Positions 14,402 to 20,881 of a stretch of 20,881 bases of DNA are shown in pieces. The stretch comes from Mailhella sp. (GTDB lineage: Bacteria; Desulfobacterota; Desulfovibrionia; Desulfovibrionales; Desulfovibrionaceae). Every line of letters begins with the position of its first letter. The stretch's first letter is position 1. The notes under the pieces were generated by a model. The model ran no database searches. It had not been told where the DNA came from and saw nothing but the letters and a program-made list of their open reading frames with translations. A program made the position numbers and the translations under genes. The stretch spans positions 1 through 20,881 of the forward strand of contig JAGAZG010000003.1 in the NCBI GenBank assembly GCA_017940105.1, in the 5' to 3' direction.

Positions 14402-15112
14402 TCAAGTATTTTCAGATTGCTGCCTGAGCCTTTTTTTTTCTGCCTTGCGGTTGCGCTTTGCCGATTGCCTGGCTTCCTGGGCTTCTTTTTTGAGGCGGCG
14501 GGCCTCGGCTTCCTGAGCGAGCTTTGCGGCCCTCTCAGCTTTTTGCCTGGCCTTGCGTTCTGCCGCCTCTTTTTGCTGCCTTACGGCTTCGCCCATGCTC
14601 AGAACGCACCCGCACCATTTCTGCCTGTAGATGCCCAGTTCTTTTGACATGCGTATGCCGTCGTACCACCAGAACCTGAAGTCACGGTACAGAAAGAACG
14701 CGCCATGGCGGGCGGCGGCATTTCGCGCTTCTTCGCAGATTGTGCCATGATGCTGGTAGCGGGAATAGAGCAGGCTGGTGGTGAAGGCGTCAAATTGCAA
14801 GGCAGCGGCCAGTTCAGATGCGCGTTGAAGGCGCGGGCGGTAGCACAGCCTGCAGCGAGCCCCTTCTTGAACGACGCCGCCAAGATCTGAAAGCCATGCG
14901 GAAGGATCGGGCTGATCTCCTTCTTCTATTAGAGGGACGCACAGTACTTCAGAAACCTGGCGCAGGGCGTCAAGACGTTTTTCCCATTCCCATGCAGGAT
15001 GAATGTTGGGATTGAAGTAAAAAAGGGTAGGGTCCCAGCCTTCTTTGCGCAGATGCACGATGGGCATGAGAGAACAGGGGCCGCAGCAGGCGTGGATGAG
15101 AATACGCGGCAT
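14402..15112 (-). CDS. queH: Epoxyqueuosine reductase QueH with a charged C-terminal tail
   Basis: Reduces epoxyqueuosine to queuosine in tRNA anticodons, the last step of queuosine synthesis; QueH (DUF208) is non-homologous to the cobalamin enzyme QueG. With ATG 15112 the protein has 236 residues. The iron-sulfur and redox cysteines are visible as HACCGPC (C9, C10, C13), RCRLC (C87, C90) and KWCGC (C167, C169). SLLYSRYQ near 113-120 is also typical. The last 60 or so residues, about 178-236, are almost all Arg, Lys, Ala, Glu and Gln, a predicted helix or coiled coil not needed for catalysis. An ATG at 15169 is in frame but would overlap the possible -10 at 15168-15173 and adds an atypical extension. 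Neither start has a strong ribosome site. Confidence 0.9.
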   Translation of the reverse strand: MPRILIHACCGPCSLMPIVHLRKEGWDPTLFYFNPNIHPAWEWEKRLDALRQVSEVLCVPLIEEGDQPDPSAWLSDLGGVVQEGARCRLCYRPRLQRASELAAALQFDAFTTSLLYSRYQHHGTICEEARNAAARHGAFFLYRDFRFWWYDGIRMSKELGIYRQKWCGCVLSMGEAVRQQKEAAERKARQKAERAAKLAQEAEARRLKKEAQEARQSAKRNRKAEKKRLRQQSENT

Positions 15113-15167
15113 GGCAGTTTCCGATGGGCAAATGGCGGCAGGAGTGGATTGTTTTGCCGCAGGAGAC

Positions 15168-15173
15168 ATAATA
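15168..15173 (-). promoter_or_regulatory. Possible -10 box of queH
   Basis: TATTAT on the minus strand lies between the strong terminator at 15188-15218 and queH. No fitting -35 is seen because the upstream bases are the terminator's T tract. Some promoter is expected here as the terminator cuts queH off from the upstream symporter gene. Confidence 0.25.
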
Positions 15174-15187
15174 GCCGAACATTTTGC

Positions 15188-15218
15188 AAAAAAAAAGCCG
15201 CCCCGGACAGGGCGGCTT
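15188..15218 (-). terminator. Strong rho-independent terminator after the AGCS symporter gene
   Basis: On the minus strand AAGCCGCCC and GGGCGGCTT form a perfect 9-bp stem with a small loop, followed by about nine Ts. It is 22 nt after the symporter stop codon. Confidence 0.9.
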
Positions 15219-15240
15219 ACAACGCTGCGGAAGAAAAGCG

Positions 15241-16581
15241 CTACTTTTTGGCGTTGTATTCCCTGGTCAGCTTGAACAGCACGGGGCTGAGCAGCAGCAG
15301 GCCGATAAGGTTGGGTATGGCCATGAGCGCGTTAAGCACGTCTGCGATGTTCCATGCAAGATCAAGAGAGAGCATGGCGCCGACGGGCACGACGCAGACA
15401 AAGATGATGCGGAAGGGCTTGAGCGCCTTGTCGCCAAACAGGTAGATCCAGCAGCGTTCGCTGTACACGCACCAGCCGAGGATGGTGGAGAAGGCGAACA
15501 TCGCCAGGCAGATGGAAACCATGTAGCTGCCAAAGCCGGGAAGGGAGGCGTTGAATGCAGCTGCAGTGAGAGGCGCGCCGGAGGTGGTATGCCAAAGATC
15601 AGTGCAAAGGATGGCCAGTCCTGTCATGGTGCAGACGATAATGGTATCGATGAAGGGTCCGAGCATGCCCACGTAGCCCATGGCAACGGAGTCGTTTGTG
15701 GTGGCTGTGGCATGCGCCATGGCCGCTGAACCAAGACCTGCTTCGTTGGAGAAGATGCCGCGGGCGACGCCTTTCTGCATGGCTATCATGACCGTGGATC
15801 CTGCAAAGCCGCCGGCAGCCGCCGTTCCCGTGAAGGCATCGTGGAAGATGAGAGCAAAGATTCCCGGCACCTTCTCGTAATTCATGAAGATAACCACCAG
15901 CGCCACGATGATGTAAAGCACGGACATGAATGGCACGAGCTTGCCTGAGACAGCGCCGATGCGTGAAACGCCGCCGAGAACAACGATGCCAAGAAGAACA
16001 AACATGATTGCGCCGGAAACCGGAGTAGGTATGCCGAAGACGTCGCGCAGGGAGTCTGCGATGGAGTGCGCCTGCGTCATGTTGCCGATGCCAAAGCCGG
16101 CCAGTCCGCCGAACAGAGCGAAGAGCATGCCCAGCCAGTACCAGTTTTTGCCAAGGCCGTTTTTGATGTAGTACATGGGGCCGCCGACCACGTTGCCAGC
16201 GGGCGTTACTTCACGGTATTGCTGAGCAAGCACAGTTTCTGCATACTTGGTGGCCATGCCGACCATGGCGGTGCACCACATCCAGAACAGAGCGCCTGGG
16301 CCGCCCACAGCGATAGCCGTAGCTACGCCTGCAATATTGCCTGTGCCCACAGTTGCGGCAAGGGCAGTCATCAGCGCTTCAAACGGAGAAAGCTCTCCGG
16401 TGACAGTGTTATCTTTTTTGCGTCCGTGCCAGGTGAGGCGAAAGCCTTCTGGTATTTTTGTCCAGGGGACAAAGCGCAGACCGACTGTCAGGTAGAGACC
16501 TGTGCCGAGAATCAGCGCCATCATGATCGGACCCCAGACAATGCCGTCCAGAACGTCGATAAAGTGGGCAAATGCTTCCAT
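15241..16581 (-). CDS. Sodium:alanine/glycine symporter, AGCS family
   Basis: Inner-membrane secondary transporter that brings in alanine, glycine or a similar small amino acid with sodium. With ATG 16581 it has 446 residues, a usual family length, and about ten to eleven hydrophobic helices. Family landmarks are GLRFVPWTKIPEGFRL after the first helix, the signature TVGTGNIAGVATAIAVGGPGA followed by FWMW near residues 78-101, NVVGGPMYYIKNGLG, and FSNEAGLGSAAMAHATA in the middle. AGGAG lies 8 nt before this ATG; the upstream in-frame ATG at 16617 coincides with the expected transcription start. It is a single-gene unit with its own candidate promoter and a strong terminator. The exact substrate is not readable. 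Confidence 0.93.
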   Translation of the reverse strand: MEAFAHFIDVLDGIVWGPIMMALILGTGLYLTVGLRFVPWTKIPEGFRLTWHGRKKDNTVTGELSPFEALMTALAATVGTGNIAGVATAIAVGGPGALFWMWCTAMVGMATKYAETVLAQQYREVTPAGNVVGGPMYYIKNGLGKNWYWLGMLFALFGGLAGFGIGNMTQAHSIADSLRDVFGIPTPVSGAIMFVLLGIVVLGGVSRIGAVSGKLVPFMSVLYIIVALVVIFMNYEKVPGIFALIFHDAFTGTAAAGGFAGSTVMIAMQKGVARGIFSNEAGLGSAAMAHATATTNDSVAMGYVGMLGPFIDTIIVCTMTGLAILCTDLWHTTSGAPLTAAAFNASLPGFGSYMVSICLAMFAFSTILGWCVYSERCWIYLFGDKALKPFRIIFVCVVPVGAMLSLDLAWNIADVLNALMAIPNLIGLLLLSPVLFKLTREYNAKK

Positions 16582-16894
16582 GATGCTTGCTCCTGTGGAA
16601 GAAAAATAATGTTGCAAGTTTCCTTTGTATCATTATGAGCATGAAAGTGCAAGAAAAATACAATTTTGTGTAAAAAATATCAAAGTCAGAGCATGCAGTT
16701 TCTTAACCAGTCTAAAAAAGTGCGGGGTTAGTTTTTTATGGGAAAACAATGTAATTGACAAAAATGTAAAAAATGAAGCGATGCTAGATTCAAATGAAAA
16801 TTTGCGAAGATTTTTTCAGATGTTGCTGCAAGACAGTAGCCGGAACAATTGAAAAAGCTGCCAACGAGTCTGAGAAACAATTTCCGCAGGGAGG
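16582..16894 (-). other. AT-rich intergenic region between AGCS and BPL_N genes
   Basis: These 313 nt are clearly richer in A and T than the neighbouring genes and hold no convincing gene. On the minus strand they contain the symporter promoter candidate. A perfect TTGACA on the plus strand near 16756 lacks a -10 at the right distance. I see no clear terminator for the BPL_N gene that ends here. Confidence 0.5.
16624..16652 (-). promoter_or_regulatory. Candidate promoter of the AGCS symporter gene
   Basis: On the minus strand TTGCAC (16652-16647) and TACAAA (16629-16624) are 17 nt apart. The predicted start near 16617 gives a leader of about 36 nt. Confidence 0.4.
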
Positions 16895-18112
16895 TCAGAG
16901 CGCCTGCTCCAGCATGTCCAGCAATTGTCCGCACAACCCTCCGCCGTTCATGGGCGAGCCGAACAATGACTGCTTTTGTCCAAACAGAAGTTCGCGCGGG
17001 AGCATGCCGGGCGCTGAATCAGCGAGCGTATCCGCCAGACGGCGGGCCAGAAGCCAGCTGCGCGCTCCCTGAAAAAACAGCGTGGACATCCGACGGAATT
17101 CTTCGCGGTTTCGGTTCCACGTATCTATGCGCCTGTCATCAGGTGTCAGCGAAGGCGTCATTGCAAGAGCCAGCCTGAGGCTGTTCAACTGCGGTCCGGG
17201 AACGCCGGAACGCCAGCCAAGCAGCCAGCTTCTGCGCGGAAAAAGCAGGCCCAGTTCGCGGCCTAGGTCCAGCAGGGCCTCCAACTCTCTACGCGCATGG
17301 CTGAGGGCATCGTCCTCCCACAGAACGGGCATGGCATCCGGATTGAGCGGGGGAATCATTTTGACAGCGGGCTCCTGTCCGCTCCATGTCCGCAGCAAAT
17401 GCAGGAACCATGTGCCTGCCGCTGTTTTACACGGCCCCTCTTCAGGTGTTTCGAGATGGCTGTAGCTAAGAAGCCATTCTCCCATGCCGCGCGTTCCGGC
17501 AACAATGCACGGCATGCCGTCAAGCAGGGAAGGGCGCAGAGTAACGCCGTACATGTCTTTCCATTCGGCAAGGATTTCTTCCGGCATTGAAGCATAGGGC
17601 AGGTCGGCTACATACAGGTCGGAACCTGGGGCATGGTAGCGAGCAAGCACACGGGCGTTGCCCTGTTCCTGTGGTTCGTCAAAGCGGCCTGGCCACCATA
17701 CGGGAAGCAATGCCGACTGCCCCGCAATTGAGTCAGGAACCAGCGGATGTCCTGCTTCTATGCGGCACTCCAGGCTGCCTGAAACAAGATGCTGCAGACG
17801 GTCTGTCAGGTTTTCGCGCTTCCAGGAGCAGAGTCCAATCCCGTCTGCCAGGGCAAGTCCTGCGCCCCCGCAAAAACCAAGGTATTTTCCGCCGCGTTCT
17901 ACAAAACTGCGCACGGCTGTCAGTCCGTTCTGCCCAAGCGCCTGCATTTTGCGCCTGGCCGGACCTCCCGGCACAATGAACATCTTGCAAGACAGGCCTG
18001 ACTGCGCTATTTCTGGCGCTCTGAGGATGCGGAAGGAAATGCCCGCCGAACGCACGGCGTGCAGCAGCAGATATCCCCATACATGGGATGCGTCCCATAG
18101 AATGCCGATCAT
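16895..18112 (-). CDS. BPL_N / GATase1-like domain protein of unknown function
   Basis: Predicted cytoplasmic 405-residue protein; I see no signal peptide. The first 240 residues look like the GATase1-like domain found at the N-terminus of eukaryotic biotin-protein ligases: IGILWDASHVWGYLL at the start, FIVPGG at 45-50, and the nucleophile elbow GFCGGAGLALA with Cys81. A possible rest of a catalytic triad is His219 and Glu221 in LLSYSHLE. No biotin ligase catalytic domain is present. Residues from about 250 to the end form a separate, mostly helical region rich in Leu, Arg and Trp that I do not recognise. AGGGA precedes the ATG. It is divergent from valS, 108 nt apart, with no obvious functional link. 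Function is not assigned. Confidence 0.75.
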   Translation of the reverse strand: MIGILWDASHVWGYLLLHAVRSAGISFRILRAPEIAQSGLSCKMFIVPGGPARRKMQALGQNGLTAVRSFVERGGKYLGFCGGAGLALADGIGLCSWKRENLTDRLQHLVSGSLECRIEAGHPLVPDSIAGQSALLPVWWPGRFDEPQEQGNARVLARYHAPGSDLYVADLPYASMPEEILAEWKDMYGVTLRPSLLDGMPCIVAGTRGMGEWLLSYSHLETPEEGPCKTAAGTWFLHLLRTWSGQEPAVKMIPPLNPDAMPVLWEDDALSHARRELEALLDLGRELGLLFPRRSWLLGWRSGVPGPQLNSLRLALAMTPSLTPDDRRIDTWNRNREEFRRMSTLFFQGARSWLLARRLADTLADSAPGMLPRELLFGQKQSLFGSPMNGGGLCGQLLDMLEQAL

Positions 18113-18220
18113 ATTCCCTCCGTCTTTCTAATCCATACGCACAAGCCGCCTGTTCCGCAAGGGATCGCCGATCCTTACAGCGTTGAATCTGGCGGCGAAT
18201 ACATCAAATGGAGCCATGTC

Positions 18221-20866
18221 ATGCTGTCCAAAGCCTATGAGCCTCAGGAAGTGGAGATCCGCTGGCGCAAGCACTGGGAAGAAGAAAAAACCTTCACTCC
18301 CGACATGTCCGCCCCCGGCGATCCGTATTCCATCGTCATTCCGCCGCCAAACGTCACGGGCATTCTGCATATCGGCCACGCCCTTAACCAGACTCTTCAG
18401 GATATTCTTTGCCGTCACGCCCGCCAGAAAGGCAAAAAAGTGCTTTGGATTCCCGGTACTGACCATGCCGGCATCGCAACGCAAAACGTGGTGGAGCGGG
18501 CTCTTGCCAAAGAAGGCAAACGGCGTTCTGACCTTGGGCGCGAAGCTTTCATTGAGCGCGTCTGGGAGTGGAAAAAGAAGTACGGCGGGCAGATACTTGA
18601 GCAGATAAAGGCTCTTGGAGCGTCTGTTGACTGGACGCGCGAAGCCTTTACCATGGATGATAATCTTGCCAGAGCCGTGCGCAAGGTCTTTGTGCAGCTG
18701 TATAATGAAGGGCTGATCTATAAGGGCAAATACATTGTCAACTGGTGTCCCCGCTGCCATACGGCGCTTGCTGATGACGAAGTCGACCATGTGGATTCCA
18801 AGGGCATGCTGTGGCACATCCGCTATGATTTTGCAGATGGCTCAGGCTCGGTGACCATTGCGACCACCAGGCCTGAAACGATGCTCGGCGACACTGCCGT
18901 GTGCGTTCATCCGGACGATGAGCGCTATGCCGGACTTGTGGGCAAAAAGCTCATTCTGCCCATTGTAAACCGTGAGATACCGCTGATTGCCGACCGGTAT
19001 GTTGACATGGAGTTTGGCACGGGATGCCTCAAGGTTACGCCCTGCCATGATCCAAATGACTGGAAGCTCGGTCATGCCCATGGCCTTGAATTCATCCAGG
19101 TCATTGATGACAACGGCAACATGTGCAATGAGGAAGTCAGTGGACGCTACTTCGGCATGAGCCGCGAAGAATGCCGCAAGGCCATAGTGGAAGAGCTTCG
19201 TTCCAGCGGGCACCTGGTTAAGGAAGAGCCTCTTTCCCACAGCGTAGGCTGCTGCTACCGCTGCAAAACGATCATTGAGCCTTATGTTTCTACACAGTGG
19301 TTCGTTGCTGCCAGCAAAATGGCTCCAGCCGCCCGTGCGGCCGTGCCGGACAAGATCAAAATATATCCCGACAGCTGGACGAAAACCTATTACAACTGGC
19401 TGGACAATATCCGTGACTGGTGCATTAGCCGCCAGCTGTGGTGGGGGCATCGCATTCCGGCCTGGACATGCCCTGACTGCGGAGAACTCATCGTGTCTGA
19501 AACCGATCCTGAGCGCTGCCCGAAGTGCGGCTGCGAGCGCCTTGAGCAGGATCCCGACGTTCTTGACACATGGTTTTCTTCTGCCCTGTGGCCATTTTCG
19601 ACCATGGGCTGGCCGGACAAGCAGGAAGACCTTAAAACGTTTTACCCCACAAGCGTGCTTGTGACAGCCTTTGACATATTGTTCTTCTGGGTTGCCCGCA
19701 TGGTGATGATGGGCCAGCATTTCATGGGCGAGGTCCCCTTCCGCGAGGTCTACATTCATGCCCTCGTTCGTGACGCTCAGGGCCGCAAGATGTCAAAATC
19801 CCTGGGCAACGGCATTGATCCGCAGGACATGATCGAAAAATACGGAGCGGACTCCCTGCGCTTTACCCTTGCGGCTTTTGCTGCCATGGGGCGCGACATT
19901 CGCATGTCTGAAGAGCGTATTGAGGGCTACCGTCACTTTATCAACAAGGTGTGGAATGCTTCGCGCTTCGCTCTGATGAATCTGCCTGAAGATCATGCTC
20001 CTGACGCTGTTGACCTTGGCGCTGTGCAGGGTTTGCACCATAAATGGATTCTCAGCAGGCTTGAAGATGTCAAGGTCGAAGAAGACCGGGCTCTTGAGAG
20101 CTATCGCTTCAACGACGCCGCCCAGTGCGTGTACAAGTTCTTATGGAGCGAATTCTGCGACTGGTATCTTGAACTGATCAAGGCCGACATGCGCGAAGAA
20201 GGCGAAGCCAAAAGAGAAGCGCAGTATGTGCTTTACACGGTGCTGAAAGAAATCCTTCTGCTACTTCATCCCATGATTCCGTTTGTCACTGCCGAAGTGT
20301 GGAAGGCCCTTCCTGGCAATGAGAATTCTGATATCGCTGTGCAGCTTTATCCGGAAATGCGCCCCCAGTGCCGCAAGGACAAAGAAGCAGATGAAATGGC
20401 TTTTGTACAGGAAGTGATCAGTGCCATACGCACCATCCGCGCAGAACTTAATATCAAGCCGTCATTCAGGCTGACCGTCATCCTGCGTCCGGATTCTGCG
20501 GATCAGGCGGCCTTGCTTGAAGCCAACCGCGGATTTATAGAGCTGGCCAGACTTGAACAGCTGACCATTGATGCCAGCGCGCATGCCCCGAAAGCCTCGG
20601 CCAGCAATGTTGTTCGGGGCTGCGAGGTTATCGTGCTTTTGACTGGCGCTGTCGATTTTCAGGCTGAGCTTGCCCGTCTTGCCAAAGAAATTGGCAAGGT
20701 TGACAAGGACCTTGCCTCGCTTAATGCAAAGCTTTCCAATGCCGGATTCGTGAGCCGGGCGCCTGCAGAACTCGTAGAGTCTGAAAAAGAGCGCTGCGCC
20801 GGATTGGAAGATAAAAAGGCTAAGATGCTTGCTTTGCAGAAGCGCTTCATGGAAGCCATGGAATAA
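18221..20866 (+). CDS. valS: Valyl-tRNA synthetase
   Basis: Class I synthetase that charges tRNA-Val. The 881-residue protein is complete, ending 15 nt before the window edge. It starts with YEPQEVEIRWRKHWEEE, has PPPNVTGILHIGHALNQT with HIGH at 50-53, the editing (CP1) region with TTRPETMLGDTAV, and GRKMSKSLGNG with KMSKS at 523-527. Two cysteine clusters, CCYRC near 342 and CPDCG with CPKCGC near 415-430, look like structural zinc sites, as in Thermus ValRS. The last 70 residues form the ValRS-specific C-terminal coiled coil (LARLAKEIGKVDKDLASLNAK). TGGAG lies 7 nt before the ATG. The 108-nt upstream gap holds a short dyad (GGATC-GCC-GATCC at 18162-18174) but no T-box or clear promoter. Confidence 0.98.
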   Translation: MLSKAYEPQEVEIRWRKHWEEEKTFTPDMSAPGDPYSIVIPPPNVTGILHIGHALNQTLQDILCRHARQKGKKVLWIPGTDHAGIATQNVVERALAKEGKRRSDLGREAFIERVWEWKKKYGGQILEQIKALGASVDWTREAFTMDDNLARAVRKVFVQLYNEGLIYKGKYIVNWCPRCHTALADDEVDHVDSKGMLWHIRYDFADGSGSVTIATTRPETMLGDTAVCVHPDDERYAGLVGKKLILPIVNREIPLIADRYVDMEFGTGCLKVTPCHDPNDWKLGHAHGLEFIQVIDDNGNMCNEEVSGRYFGMSREECRKAIVEELRSSGHLVKEEPLSHSVGCCYRCKTIIEPYVSTQWFVAASKMAPAARAAVPDKIKIYPDSWTKTYYNWLDNIRDWCISRQLWWGHRIPAWTCPDCGELIVSETDPERCPKCGCERLEQDPDVLDTWFSSALWPFSTMGWPDKQEDLKTFYPTSVLVTAFDILFFWVARMVMMGQHFMGEVPFREVYIHALVRDAQGRKMSKSLGNGIDPQDMIEKYGADSLRFTLAAFAAMGRDIRMSEERIEGYRHFINKVWNASRFALMNLPEDHAPDAVDLGAVQGLHHKWILSRLEDVKVEEDRALESYRFNDAAQCVYKFLWSEFCDWYLELIKADMREEGEAKREAQYVLYTVLKEILLLLHPMIPFVTAEVWKALPGNENSDIAVQLYPEMRPQCRKDKEADEMAFVQEVISAIRTIRAELNIKPSFRLTVILRPDSADQAALLEANRGFIELARLEQLTIDASAHAPKASASNVVRGCEVIVLLTGAVDFQAELARLAKEIGKVDKDLASLNAKLSNAGFVSRAPAELVESEKERCAGLEDKKAKMLALQKRFMEAME

Positions 20867-20881
20867 TTTTTCCCAACGCAA

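Noticed and set aside
16704..16738. Terminator-like TAACC/GGTTA pairing followed by Ts on the plus strand
   Set aside because: The stem is only 5 bp with a loop of about 17 nt, and no plus-strand gene ends there.
16625..16852. 75-codon plus-strand frame in the AT-rich gap
   Set aside because: No ribosome site, no recognisable product, and AT-rich sequence readily yields such frames.
18113..18220. Possible T-box leader for valS
   Set aside because: The 108-nt gap has no T-box sequence, specifier-like structure or terminator; only a short 5-bp dyad at 18162-18174.
18842..19759. 305-codon open frame antisense to valS
   Set aside because: It is inside valS and its composition (His/Ala/Val-rich) is that of a reverse-frame shadow.
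1..20881. Search for CRISPR, insertion sequences, phage, toxin-antitoxin or defence genes
   Set aside because: No repeat arrays, transposase, integrase or toxin-like proteins were seen; all long frames are housekeeping or transport genes apart from the BPL_N protein.

Overview
The window reads as a chromosomal housekeeping stretch from a Gram-negative, strictly anaerobic, respiring deltaproteobacterium. Desulfovibrionaceae (Desulfovibrio, Bilophila or relatives) is the best guess. The reasons are a siroheme decarboxylase (the alternative haem route used by sulfate reducers) next to hemL, a Kdo (lipopolysaccharide) gene set, MenA for menaquinone, GlnRS for direct Gln-tRNA charging, QueH instead of the oxygen-tolerant QueG, and a TRAP dicarboxylate-type transporter next to a malic enzyme. 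I see no tRNA, CRISPR array, insertion sequence, phage gene or attachment site, and the coding density and codon style look uniform, so nothing points to recent transfer.

Layout: (1) 23-138, a 5S rRNA that ends an rRNA operon, then a probable terminator. (2) 416-2192, ahbB-hemL, two steps of tetrapyrrole/haem synthesis, closed by a terminator. (3) 2407-6612, malic enzyme followed by a complete tripartite TRAP transporter (dctP, dctQ, dctM), with a strong hairpin between dctP and dctQ and another after dctM. (4) 6728-7225, a half-length AbrB-family membrane protein facing thiC, with a shared bidirectional terminator. (5) 7426-13174 on the minus strand: kpsF/kdsD-kdsA-kdsB for CMP-Kdo, then glnS-thiC behind its own sigma70-like promoter. 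(6) 13389-14306, menA, divergent from the Kdo genes. (7) 14402-16581 on the minus strand: queH and an AGCS sodium:amino-acid symporter separated by a strong terminator. (8) 16895-18112 minus, a BPL_N/GATase1-like protein of unknown function, divergent from (9) valS, complete at 18221-20866.

How the genes work together: HemL makes 5-aminolevulinate, and AhbB takes part in turning siroheme into didecarboxysiroheme, so the first pair serves both ends of one pathway. The TRAP transporter and malic enzyme plausibly form a uptake-and-oxidation module for malate or related C4 acids. KpsF, KdsA and KdsB supply activated Kdo, but the phosphatase KdsC is not here.

I did not find a clearly undescribed multi-gene system. 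The points most worth a second look are the BPL_N protein with an apparently intact Cys-His-Glu triad, thiC in a glnS operon without a TPP riboswitch and with an unusual cysteine spacing, the half-size AbrB protein beside the TRAP operon, the charged tail on QueH, and several perfect palindromes in leader regions.
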